Origin: Gonium pectorale | Lineage: Eukaryota > Chlorophyta > Chlorophyceae > Chlamydomonadales > Volvocaceae | NCBI GenBank assembly: GCA_001584585.1 | Contig: LSYV01000022.1 | Location: 91,364-155,363 of the forward strand | Direction of reading: 5' to 3' | Length of the DNA stretch: 64,000 nucleotides | In this document: positions 11,301-22,909 of the stretch, piece by piece | Numbering within the stretch: the stretch's first letter is position 1 | Layout of the letters: every line of letters starts with the position of its first letter | Position numbers and translations under genes: made by a program | Notes under the pieces: generated by a model | The model's input: only the letters and a program-made list of their open reading frames with translations | Database searches by the model: none | Told to the model about the DNA's origin: nothing

Positions 11301-14288
11301 CGTCGACAAGCTGTCGATGCAGAGGCACACCCCGGAGGAGGCGCAGGTGGGGCAGGACACGTGTGCGCAGCTGCTGAAGGCCGCTGTCTTACCCCTTACC
11401 GGCAGCCCTCTCTTTTTTCACCCTTCTATCCGTCTGCGGCTGCCGTCCCGATCCTCCACCCCCACTCAGTGACGGCTGACGTCACGCCGCCTCAACCCTC
11501 ACGCTGTCCGTTGCGTACCTAACACACACGGCCCTGGTGGAGCTGCTGGTCCAGCTTCCGTCAGCACCCTTCACTCCACCACACCCCATATGCGGCTGCC
11601 CACATACACTGTGTGGGCTACGGTGGTGGTCGCTGCCGAACTAACATGCAGGGACATCACCCCTTCGAATCCCTCTGGATCTGGGTCCTACAACAACACC
11701 ATCACTTTCGCGTTTACGCTCGTCGTATGTGTCGTTCCATTTCAACACACACTGTGTGCGGCTGCCGTCCCTACTTGCCACCACACCCCATGTGCGGGTG
11801 TCGTCCCCACCTCCCCGGATGGGCGAACACAGCTGGCGCCCAGCCCGTTGTTAGGCATACCCGTTGTCCTCCAAATCCCCACGCCACCCCGCACACCACG
11901 CCCCAGGTGGACCTGCTTGCCCAGCTGCTGGGCTACCGCAAGGTGGGCTTCATATTCTGCCAGTCCGTCAAGGCGCAGAAGGCCGCCGCGGAGGGGGACT
12001 ACATCATCAACACCGACGAGCTGATCTCCATGGCGGCGATGCAGGTGTGTGGCATATGTGCTGAAATGAAACGACGCCTACGACGAGCGTGAGCATATGT
12101 GGCATATTTGTGTGCCTGTGAGTGCGTGTGGGGAGGGGGTAGTGAAGGAGGGAAACGGGTCGCGTCGCAGACACCGCATCGCATACGAAACAAAAGAGCT
12201 TGTGGCGGTCCTGGTGTAGTAGTTGTCGACATGGGCACGGGTCGGTATTTAACTTGGTGTTTATGTCGGGTGCCGAATCGGACGCCGGGGTGGGGGCGGG
12301 GGGGCGCGCGAAGAGCTTGGGTGGGAGGAAGCGCATGTAGGAGCCGTGCCGAAGGGGTAAGGGGGCATGGGGGCATGGCGAGGGTGTCTGGTGCACATGC
12401 GTTGGGAGCTCTGGCCCACGGACTCCCCGCCCCGTAAGGCTCCTGCCCATGCCGCTCCCCACTACGCCCGCGCCCGCGCTTTGCAGGACGAGATCGGGGA
12501 GCACTGCGCCACCGCGCTGGTTACCCTGGTGGAGGAGCCCGAGACGGGGCCGCAGGTGCACTTCGAGGCGTTCCAGTGCAGGTGGGACGGGGCGGGGGGG
12601 GGGGCGGGGAGGACCTGTGGAGGGGCATGGGCGGGGGGCGGGAGTCTGGGCTGGCGTGGTGGTTGAGGCGGTGGGCGAGCCGCATCAGCCGCCGCATGCC
12701 GCTCGTTTGCAAACGCCGCAACCCCCGCCCTCGCAGCGGGCCACAGGAAAGGGTGTGTTCAATCCACATCGCAGCGCCCCTCGTGCCTGAAGTCTCCCGT
12801 AGGTCCTCATCCCCCCCATCTGAACATACGAACGTGTACACACCGCTCCTGGGACATCAACCCTTCGACTACCTCTGGAGCTGGGTCCTACAACGACATC
12901 ATCACTTTCGCGCTTACGCTCGTCGTATGCGTTGTTCCTTTTCAACACCGCTGTCCCCTGCCTTCTCCCTCAGCGACCTGGCCGTGAGGCTGGTCCGCGA
13001 GGGCTGGGTGCACCCACGCGACCCCGTGGACGGGGTGTCCCGCATGGTCAACCCCAAGGAGCCCGACGCCAAGCAGCCGGTCATGCTCAACGGTCGGTCA
13101 GGCTCCTCGGGAGGCGCGGGCTGGACAGAGGCGCGGGCTGGACAGGGGCGCGGGGTGGGGAGGCCAAGTGGAACGGGAACAAATGAGCAGGGGCTGCGGG
13201 ACGAGGCGGAGTATGCGGGGAGGGCAGCGGCGGAGTATGCGGGGAGGGCAGCGGCGGAGCTGATGCATCAAGGCTAGCGCCGGTGGGCTGAGCGACGCGG
13301 GGCGCTGAGTGAGGCGCCCTGGAAGCTCAATTGAGTGCTTGCCTGCGGGCTGCCGGGCGATATCGTGTGCCCAGCACAGGGCGCATGCCCATCCATGTTG
13401 CTGGGCTGCGTGGATCCCAAATCTGTCCTCTTCTTGTGTGAACTTGCTTCGTGAACTTGCTCTTCTGCCCCGCTGCCCTTTGAACTTACTCCCCCGCTCC
13501 CCATGTCCCCCTCCCCCTCCTCGCAGGCAAGGACACTGACGAGGTGGACAACGACTTCTTCCTGTGCCCCGTGCGCATCATGGACCACGAGGGCCGCCTC
13601 TCCACCTCGTTCCCCGTGGAGAACCGGCTCATGCCGCAGGTGGGGCGCAGGGCAGGGCAGCCTGCTAAAGAGCATGAGAAAGATCTGATACATGCGTCCC
13701 TGCGTGGCGTAGACATGCCGTTCTGTGGAATAGGGTCCAGACACGGGTTCAAGCGTCAGGGGCGGGGCCCACGAACCGATTATGGGCCCGCGCAGCTGAT
13801 GCCGGGGCAGGAGGGATGAGAAGGGACGGGGCGCAGGGGGCCGTGAGACGACCTGCTAGGGCCTCAAGCAACAGCTCATGTGGGACCCGCATCGACTGTG
13901 CTGCCTCTCATGAGCTCCCTTGCGCCCAATCCCCAAGTTCCCTTGCGCCCAATCCCCAAGTTACCCCGAGGCCTCGCGGCCGCCTTTGCACCACCGACCC
14001 GCGGGTCGTCTTCAGTGCCCCTGTCCCTACCGTTCAGCTCGAACCCACGCGCCCACGCACCGACACAAAACGCAGGGCAAGACCGAGCTCCGGGAACACC
14101 TGAAGCGCCTGGGCTCGCGGCCGTACGTGGAGCGCCTGGCCGACTTCCACCTGCTGCTCTGGCTGGCCAAGCAGCCGCACCTGGACGCCCACGACATGGC
14201 GCTGCTGTGCGAGGCGGTGCGCAGCAACCGGCCCGTGCTGGAGGGCTACCGCGTCATCATCGACTCGATCGCCGGCATTGCGCAGTGA
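8333..14288 (+). CDS. NPL4: NPL4, ubiquitin-binding adaptor of the CDC48/p97 segregase
   Basis: Eleven exons with matching phases encode about 417 residues, close to plant NPL4 (about 413): 8333-8377, 9108-9265, 9498-9580, 10287-10424, 10925-11022, 11293-11346, 11907-12044, 12487-12581, 12974-13092, 13527-13639, 14076-14288. The protein begins MLLRLRSRDGLERIE, the characteristic start of the ubiquitin-like domain. Further landmarks are HMTLNDVMAKI, EKPHTPAVSFDRNAAN, YNFSIKRGGLLYG, FIYEPPQ, LLGYRKVGFIF, GEHCATALVTL, VHFEAFQCSDLAVRL and EVDNDFFLCPVRIMDH, in family order. NPL4 pairs with UFD1 and feeds ubiquitylated substrates to CDC48 in protein quality control, ER-associated degradation and replisome disassembly. 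All introns are GT-AG. Three carry copies of a dispersed repeat. No TGTAA was found in the next 1.5 kb. Confidence 0.94.
8928..9014 (+). repeat. CCTCCGCCCCTA-type minisatellite in NPL4 intron 1
   Basis: Degenerate 10-12 bp units (CTCCGCCCCTAC, CCTCCGCCCGTA) repeat about eight times just upstream of exon 2. No coding role is visible. Confidence 0.7.
11651..11748 (+). repeat. dispersed repeat A, copy 1 (NPL4 intron 6)
   Basis: A 98-bp block starts GGGACATCA-CCCTTCGA and ends ATCACTTTCGCG..ACGCTCGTCGTATG..TTCAACAC. It is nearly identical to the block at 12851-12948. Confidence 0.8.
12062..12096 (-). repeat. dispersed repeat A, truncated copy 2 (NPL4 intron 7, inverted)
   Basis: The reverse complement contains ACGCTCGTCGTAGGCGTCGTTTCATTTCAGCAC, matching only the 3' end of repeat A. 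It starts 17 bases after the exon 7 donor site. Confidence 0.6.
12851..12948 (+). repeat. dispersed repeat A, copy 3 (NPL4 intron 8)
   Basis: This is a 98-bp block almost identical to 11651-11748, ending ACGCTCGTCGTATGCGTTGT. It lies just upstream of exon 9. Confidence 0.8.
13207..13254 (+). repeat. 24-bp tandem duplication in NPL4 intron 9
   Basis: Two identical adjacent copies of a unit starting CGGAGTATGCGGGGAGGG. Confidence 0.8.
13917..13962 (+). repeat. 23-bp tandem duplication in NPL4 intron 10
   Basis: Two exact copies of a unit starting CCCTTGCGCCCAATCCCC, at 13917 and 13940. Confidence 0.8.
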
Positions 14289-15741
14289 GCGCGTGGCGGG
14301 GGGGGCGGTGATGAGCAGCGCTGGAGCCGAGCCCCGCAGGAGGAAGGGGGAGAAGGGGCGGACGGAGAGGATTGGGCAAAGGTGGTGGCGTCGTGTGGCG
14401 GGGTCGTGTGGTGGAAGCGGTGGTGTGAGTGGCGTGCCCTCAGGGTTGCGTGGTGGAAGTGGTGGTGTCTTGGAAGGCCGGGGTCTGGCGAAGCTTGGCG
14501 CTGTAGCTGCTGTGGCAGCGGTAACGCCGAAGAGCGAGAACCTCGGCGGGAAGGTTGCCTGCCCCGCTGTCAGGTTGTATGGGTTGATTGAAACGCATTT
14601 GGCGGGGTGGCGTTTGGCGTCTGGGATTTGCGCGTTTTCGTTGCGTTGTCTAGGATCACGTTGCAAACAAAGCACAGACGTAGGGGAGAAGGGTTGTGAC
14701 TTGCGATGTCCTCCTGATGTGCCTACCAAACCTGAGGCTGGCGGCAGAAATGCCTCCCCCTCAGGCATATATAGATGAGGCAGCGGGTGCCTATGTTGAA
14801 CTAGCACAGATGCCGCATTTCACCTACAGCCCGCTGGGGGCAGCCACGCGCTGAAGTCGGTCGCATACTGAGGTTGACTGTGGCTTTGGTAAGGCACCTC
14901 GTGCATACTTGCATATGGTATTTGTCATTTGGCGAGGGGCTGTGGCTCCGGACGGCTGCCCCGCCAGGGGCCCCGCCAAGGACAATGTGCGAACGCCGCT
15001 TGCAAAATGACGACTCTTACTCGTTACACGTCAACACGTATGTATGGTACATCAGAAAGCGCATCTGACCACCTGGCCATGACAGCCGTTGCCAGGGGAG
15101 ACGGCCGTTGCCCTGCTGGCTCTTGAGGGCGGCAGCGGGGCCCAGCAGCTTCCTGCATGCTGCCGCAACCATCGTGCCTCAGCACATACACGCTGTGCTG
15201 ATTGAAACCGCACTGCAGCCGTTCTGCTCCTGTGCCAACGTCTTCCGCAGCTTTCGGGGTTTTATGCACTCCTCACTGCCGCAATACAAGAAGAATAGTA
15301 TTCTGCCTGTTGTCTGCCCACTAAATCCCAGTCCCGCTCGTCTTCCCCTTCCGCTCCTATACTTCCTGTCTGCCTAACTATGTACCCACAGATCTACTGC
15401 CCTTAGCCGGCCACATCACTGCACAATCTGCCACATGATACAGAGGAGCAAACGCGCCGGGCAAAACCCGAGGTCGGGATTCAACAGACGCAAAAATCCC
15501 TCCCACTCATCCCGCAACACTCTGCATGTTCAAGCAGTCAACGGTATGTACGGCATTTGACACCGCAACGACGTCCCGATGTTGCCTACCGGATGCACAT
15601 CTGTGGCATCGCAACCTCAACCCTTCTACCCCCCGCATATTTCAACCTGTCCTGCAGCGTAGCGCATTCCCGCCCAACTCAAGCCACGCCTCCCGAGCAT
15701 GGCTCAGCGCTGTCCATGCGGCATATTGCGCCTTAGCTGCT
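14289..15741. other. convergent intergenic region between NPL4 and the E2 gene
   Basis: This holds the 3' UTRs of NPL4 (+) and the UBE2E-like gene (-). From 14380 to 14530 it is GTGG-rich and imperfectly repetitive. No further gene was recognised. Confidence 0.5.
15024..15028 (-). terminator. candidate TGTAA poly(A) signal of the E2 gene
   Basis: TTACA on the + strand (TGTAA on -) lies about 715 bases past the stop of the UBE2E-like gene. It was the first one I found downstream in the right orientation. Confidence 0.35.
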
Positions 15742-16790
<1,049 letters not shown>

Positions 16791-17189
16791 GTTAATTTTA
16801 CTACTAGTACAAGGGCAAGCATGTGCATGCGTGTGGTTTGCCATTTTAAGGGGCATGCATTTGGATCGAGAGCTGTCGTGGAGGCGCTTCAGACCCTTCA
16901 GACGTTTTCAGATCAGTGGGGTATGCACTTGACATCTGACGAACAAAAGTGATTGCGGATTAACCTTTGCCAGTGCGCGGCCCTCCGCTAAACTTATTCA
17001 GGACTCTCCCCCCGACTTTACCTGGCGACCTTTACGCTGACGTCGCGTCGCTGGGTGACCCCTTAAGCCCAATCTATTGACCCCAGGCGTGCCCAGCGGC
17101 CTGCGCTTGCCCTTTAGCGAATTCCATTGGGCGGACACACCCTGAACCCGACCTTGGCCCTTTCGCTTCTGCCTAACCAACAAATAGCA
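16791..17189. promoter_or_regulatory. shared 399-bp divergent promoter region, E2 gene / CDC6
   Basis: The two start codons face away from each other across 399 bp, so both core promoters must lie here unless there are unseen 5' exons. TGACGTCG at 17038-17045 is a CRE/bZIP-like octamer. I see no convincing TATA box or consensus E2F site. Confidence 0.5.
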
Positions 17190-20100
17190 ATGCCAGTGAC
17201 ACGACGCAGCATCATGGCTGCTGCAGCTGCAGCGGCGGCCACGCCAGCGGTTGAGGAGGAGCATCTCGGCACGACCGCGCGTAAGAAGACCCGCGCCTCC
17301 CGCGCCACCAGCAATGCAGCGGACATGGGTATTGCCCAGAACGAGAAGTCCCAGGAGGTTGGCCCAGCTACCAGGAGCAGCAAGCGCCAGCGCGCGGCGG
17401 TCGAGCAGCAGCCCAGGTCCCCCGCATGCGCTCCAGACACCGCGGACAAGCCAGCGGCAAAACGGGCTCGGGGGCGCAAGTCAGCTGCAGAGGCAAGCAA
17501 GTCAACCGCAGCTGCAGAGGCCGACCCAACCGGCACCGCAGCCTGCACGGCTGCCGAGCAGCCAGTGTGCGAGGGGCCGCCGGCAAAGCGCGCGAGGAAG
17601 ACCGGCCGGGTCTCCAAGGCCAGCCAGCAGGCAGTCGCGAAGGCCGCAGCGGCCGAAGAGCCGATAAAAGCTCCCCTGCCGGCCTCTCCATCTCTCCCCA
17701 TAAATGCGGCGCCTGAGGCGATGCCCGCTGCGGGCGAGGCAGCCGCCGCTGCAGCCGTGCTTGCCCCATCGCCAGCGGCGCAGGCGGCCGCAGCAATATG
17801 CGCACCATCTGGGCCAGCAGCCGCCGGCGATGCGCTGCAGCGCCCAGCTCCGCCCCCCGCTGGCCCACCAAGCCCGCGCCCGCCGGCCGCGCCGCGCAGC
17901 CCCCAGCGGCAGCTGCCGCAGCCACCAATGTCCCCGAGGCGGGTCCTCGTGGCAGGCCTCCTCGCGCAGGCCGCGTCGCCGCGCCGCGCGTCGCCGCTGC
18001 AGCCGGTCGCAGCCACATTGCCCACAGCAGCGCCCGCAGCAGCTCCGGCAGCACCAAAGCCCGTGGCTGCCTCCCAGCTGCCGGCTGGCTCCGCTCCCCA
18101 TGCCGCAACCGCCGCGGGTGACGGCCCTGCTGCTCTCCCCGCTACGGGCACGGCCACCCAGCCGAATGCCCTGACCGATCAGGAGGTCGCCGCCATCCGG
18201 CGGCTGCTCATGCCGGGGGCGCTGGCTGGAACCCTCATGAGCTGCGCCGCCGCGGCCGAGGGCCCGGATCGGTCCCAGTCAGCGGAGGCGTCCGGCGGCA
18301 ACGAGCGGCTGGCAGAGCCTGCGGGCCGAGGCGGGCAGTTTAAGGAGCTGCACCGCATGGTCTCTGAATGCTGCTCGTCCGGACGCGGCGCGGCTGTGTA
18401 CATTAGCGGTCTGCCAGGTGCGTGCGGACGTGTGGGCAAGGGCGCCTTGCCTTCTGCGCTGGCTGGGGCATTTCGGGGATTCGCAAAGTTTTAGGCATCG
18501 GGTAGTACGCGCTGCTGAGATTCTTCTCTTAAGCACAAGCTGATTTCGACATTGGCGACATCGTTGCCACATGTCAGCATCCTACCGTCCGCAAATCGCC
18601 CTCTTTGCGCTGCGCATCGACAGGCACCGGCAAGACCTATACCGTCTCCCGGCTGCTGGCCTCCCTGCCCGCCCTAGCGGCCGCATCCTCCTCCAGCGCC
18701 AACGCGCCCGCATCTGGCTCTGGCGACAGCTCCGGCGGCCCCGTGCGTGTTTCCTTCTGCTGCGCCACCCTCAACTGCATGACGCTGGACGACCCCGCGC
18801 AGCTGTACGCGCGGCTGCAGGACGAGCTCTCCCGGTCCGCAGCGGCGGCAGCGGGCGACGCAGGCGGGTCCGGGCTGTGGCACAGTGGGACCGGGCACGC
18901 AGGCAGTGCATGGCTGTGCAGCACGGGAGCATGTGTCACCACACCGCAAGGTTAGAGCAACCTACATGCATTGGCATTGGCATGTGCTGCATGCCAGGAA
19001 AAATAGTGACATGTGGGACGACCGGCCCAAACCCCGCAGGCAAGGCCGCCCCGCCAACCTCTGCGGCGCCCGCGGACCCGGCCGCCGCGTACGACAGCCT
19101 CCTGAGCACCCTCCACAAGCTCTCAGACGTGCGGCCCGCGGCCGGGGCCGGGTCCAAGACCAGCGGCAAGGCCAAGGGCGGCGCGTCCAAGGGCACCAAG
19201 CGGGGGCGCGGCGCAGACGCCGCTGCCGGCGGCGGCGTAGACGAGGCGGCGGCGGGGCCGCAGCGGCGGGTGTTTGTGGTGGTGCTGGACGAGGTGGACC
19301 GGCTGCTGCGGCGCCGCGACGGCGGGGAGGAGCTGGCGCGGCTCTTCCAGCTTCCGGCCACCCCGGGTAGGTCCAGACGTAGTCATTGAGGGCGGAGGAC
19401 CCCGCACGGCCGCAAATTGCGATATCAACACCTGTGGACAGCTTAACTTTGTGGGGCTGACTTGCCTCCTCACCGCACCACGCCTATCTCGCACACGCCT
19501 GAGTTCTGCTTCTTCTAGATGGCCGACGTGGGTTCCTTTGCTCCTTGGCGTCGTTTCTCTTCCCTTACCGGTCCCTTCTCCTCCCTACCTGTTCAGGCGT
19601 CTCCGTGGTGCTGCTGGCGGTGGCCAACAGCCTGGACCTGACGGAGCGCATGATGCCGCAGCTCCGGGCGCGGGGGCTCACGCCGCGCCACATGGTCTTC
19701 ACCGCGTACAGCCGGCCGCAGGTGGGGTTGCAGGCGTTGGAGGGCGTGTAGGGTAAGCAGGAGACCCAGGTGTCATGCCAGGTCACGGTATTGGCAAGGT
19801 TGCGGTGGAGACACTTATAGATTATCCATCATTCTGCATCCATTTCAACTCAAAAATTTCATGCAGCTGATACTCTGCGGTAAAACCGACGTACCGGTAA
19901 TCCAGCACACCACAGGGAAAGGATTCGGGCATACCTGGGGTTCGCCGCAAGCCCTGCTACCTCAAGCACACCCGCATGAACGGCCGTGTATAAGCCTGTT
20001 ATTCGCCAAGTTCGCCACATGACAATGCCCGCTGCACACGCATCCACTGGCTGAGCGCGCGCGCTGCATTCACCATAAGACCACGGCGCTGCCACCTCCT

Positions 20101-21356
20101 GTCCTGGCATGAGCCCTCTCCCTTGCTTGGTGCACCCGCCAGGTGCTGTCCATCCTGTCGGCCCAGCTGTCGGCGCACCCCCGCGGCCGCCGCACCTTCG
20201 ACGACGCGGCGCTGGACATGATTGCCAAGAGCGTCAGCAGCAGCAGCGGGGACCTGCGGCAGGCACTTAAGGTGAGTGCTCTGGAACGGCCGCGGGGCTG
20301 ACTGAGGGGCATTCGGGGCTGAAACCTGGCGCGGGGAATGGGTGCGCAAGCCTGGCCGGCGATGCGTGGTTGATCTTCGTGCGTGGGTTCTGGCAACGGA
20401 GCCTGGATCTAAAGTGCAAAGTCACCAGATGGGTTACCTGGCGCTGGGCTTGGCGCCCAACATCGCCCCCGCTGCTGTCGCCGCTTACGGCTAAACACCG
20501 GCGCACGCAGGCCTGCCGCACCGCCCTGGACGTGCTCGCGGAGCACAACCGCGCCAACCCGTCCGCCCCGCGCGCCTCCGCCGGCATCCGCGAAGTGCAT
20601 GCAGCCCTGCAGCGCCTCTCCAGCTCTGGCAACGGCCAACCCGCCGTGGTCGCCAAGATCAAGGGCCTGCCCCCGCAGCAGCAGCTGGTCCTGCTCGCGC
20701 TGGCCACGGCCGTCGGCGCCCGCGCCGCGGCGGCTGGTGGCGAAGCCGGCAGCTTCCAACCCGGCGGCGCGCTGTTCACGGGCGCGCGGCCCAAATTTGC
20801 CGACACGGTCGCGTTCCGGGAGATTAGCAACCAGCAAGGGACGGCGGCTGGCGCCGCCAACCCCGGCGCGTGCTTCGACGGCCCCACGCCCAACAAGCCC
20901 GGCCGGCCCGCTGCCGGCGGCGCCGCCGGCACGCCCAACACCACCCGCGTGCGTGGCGTCACTGGGCCCGCTGCCGGCGGCGCCGGCGCCGCCACGCCAG
21001 GCAGCTGCGCGGGCGGCCGCTCGGCAGGGCCGCCGTCGCGCACGCCCGCCAGCATCCTGGCCGGCGACGCCGGCTTGGCGCTGACGCTGGCGGATGTGTA
21101 CGGCCAGTACGGCAGCCTGTGCCGCCAGCTGGACATCCCCTCCATGTCGGAGAGCGCCTTCCGTACGGACGCGCTGCCGGGGCTGGAGTGCGACGGCCTG
21201 CTGAAGCTGATCGAGGGCCGCACGCCGGCTGCCTCGCGGCTGAGCCTGCGGGCCATGGTGCGCGACGTGCAAACGGCCCTGGCGGACAACGTGATGTTCA
21301 AGCGCTTGATGGGCGCCCGCGCGCCAGTGCCAGTGCCAGGCGCGGGCCAGGCGTAA
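17190..21356 (+). CDS. CDC6: CDC6, AAA+ DNA replication licensing factor
   Basis: Six exons: 17190-18417, 18624-about 18950, 19040-19366, 19597-19721, 20143-20271, 20511-21356 (about 993 residues). The exon 2 donor is uncertain (18884, 18905 or 18950 all keep phase). The first about 390 residues are low-complexity Ala/Pro/Lys with basic KRARG stretches and S-P-x-K/R CDK sites. The AAA+ core then follows: Walker A GLPGTGKT split by intron 1, NCMTLDDPAQLYARL, Walker B VVLDEVD, sensor 1 AVANSLDL, VFTAYSRPQ and sensor 2 SGDLRQALK. The last exon holds the winged-helix part (ALPGLECDGLLKLIEGR) after a Gly/Ala-rich linker. CDC6 loads MCM2-7 onto ORC-bound origins in G1. It is nearly twice the length of plant CDC6, almost all from disordered segments. 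ORC1 is less likely because there is no BAH domain and the middle motifs fit CDC6. Confidence 0.9.
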
Positions 21357-22909
21357 GGAGAGCTGCGGTTCGGGCATGTGGCATGCGGCGGCCCCTTGCT
21401 CCGGGGGGTGGAGAGGAGCGGTAGCCGGGTATGCCGAGGCCGTGTGTGGTGGGGGATGGCTTCGATGTGGGCGCCTGCGCGGCGCTGGCTGATGGAGGAG
21501 GAGGAGGAGGAGGAGGGGGGGGACTCCCGTCACGCAGGGGCGAGCGGCCGAGGACACGGTGTGCGACGTGCAGGCGGATAGGAGAGTTTCAACGCAGGTA
21601 TTGGAGAAGTTGAGCAGGTGTGTGTATCTGTAGGGCAGCCTGCCCCGTTGCCGCGCCATCGCGTGTAGAACCGGACACTGGCAGAGGAAGCTCGAATCGA
21701 TTGATGCTTCAAAGCGCCGGAACGCATGTGCACCGCCACCCGTACATAAACGCGTCACGCATGATCGTGGATGTGCCAGCATATGGACAGAGCGCCGTTT
21801 ACCGTATTGTAATGTCTCCGCCGACCCATGGAGTGCATGTCTCTCCGCCGGCCGACTTCGTCAAACTGCATCATGAGCTGCACTGGCTGCACGCCCGGCG
21901 TGCAGACGCGTCCTCAGTGGAGCCCCGTAGCCACGCCACAATCTCCTTACGACTGAACGTTATCTAATTCGGCTCCTGATCAGAGCCGTTTTACCTGGTT
22001 CATTTCAGGAGAACGTTGCACGCTGCGTGAGAGGTCTGATGCTCCCTAGGGAAGTACCCCGACCTATTGATAGGAGCCAGCGGGAGGAAGCCGAGCTCCT
22101 TCCTCAGGACGCCAGTAAAGCTCTTGAACGAGCGTGTCAAGGGCGCGCTCCGGGAACGGTGGCGGTCCATATTGGCACGCACATGGGTGTTTGGGTTGGC
22201 GGGATGGCGGCGCACGAAACAAGGCGTCCTTCCAGTCGTTATGAAAACGCTCACTCCTGGTGCCGCAGATGGTTACAAGAAGAAGCCTCGAGTTACTTAC
22301 AGGCTACGCTGGTCTTCCCCTTAACCCCTGGGTTCCCTGCAGCTGCCGGCAGGCTACCTGTAGCTCCCTGGGCTGGTCTGGCCAGCTAGTCTGAAGCCGG
22401 CCCCATCCACAAGGCCTCTGGTAGCATTTTGTCTATGTCCCGTGCCAAACGTGTGCCATCGGGGACGATGACGACACCGCGCCGTACTCGTACGGCTCAC
22501 CGCTTCTAGTTGCCTGGGTCACATATGCCCGTGCGCTTTTGGAATGCAGTGAACAGCAAGCGTGCGCATATCCGTCGTCACGACCGTGTCCTTCATACTG
22601 TTGTCCTGGCTTTTCTTCTGTTATACCTGAATTGGACACTGCATGTATATGAAGTGCGCACTGCTTGAGTTAATGGACAATTAGATGGCAGGCGGCCACG
22701 TTTATTTGCTTGCTTGCGCTACGGGCGAGCCGCTCGGGGCTGATAGCTGAGCTGGTCACTCATACATACACGGTTGTGAACTGCTGTGTGGCATCAGAGC
22801 GGCACAGCTGCATCGCCGAGTGCCTGATTGCCGCACAGCGACACAGCCAAATTTGGCCGCAGGCACCCGCTGCCGGGACCGCAGTGGGGGCGCGTACACA
22901 GCCCTTACC
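21357..22909. other. intergenic region between CDC6 and the GT49 gene
   Basis: It contains the CDC6 3' UTR with a TGTAA at 21808-21812, a short GGAGGAGGAGG run near 21496, and then about 1 kb without recognisable coding potential. The GT49 promoter must lie at its end. Confidence 0.5.
21808..21812 (+). terminator. candidate TGTAA poly(A) signal of CDC6
   Basis: TGTAA lies about 450 bases after the CDC6 stop. Confidence 0.45.

Noticed and set aside
17114..18157. 347-codon open frame on the minus strand
   Set aside because: It lies antisense to CDC6 exon 1, is Ala/Gly-rich with no domain, and is explained by the GC-rich codons of the real exon.
20267..21782. Long minus-strand frames opposite the last CDC6 exon
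   Set aside because: The + strand has the winged-helix sequence and proper splice phase; the antisense frames show no motif.
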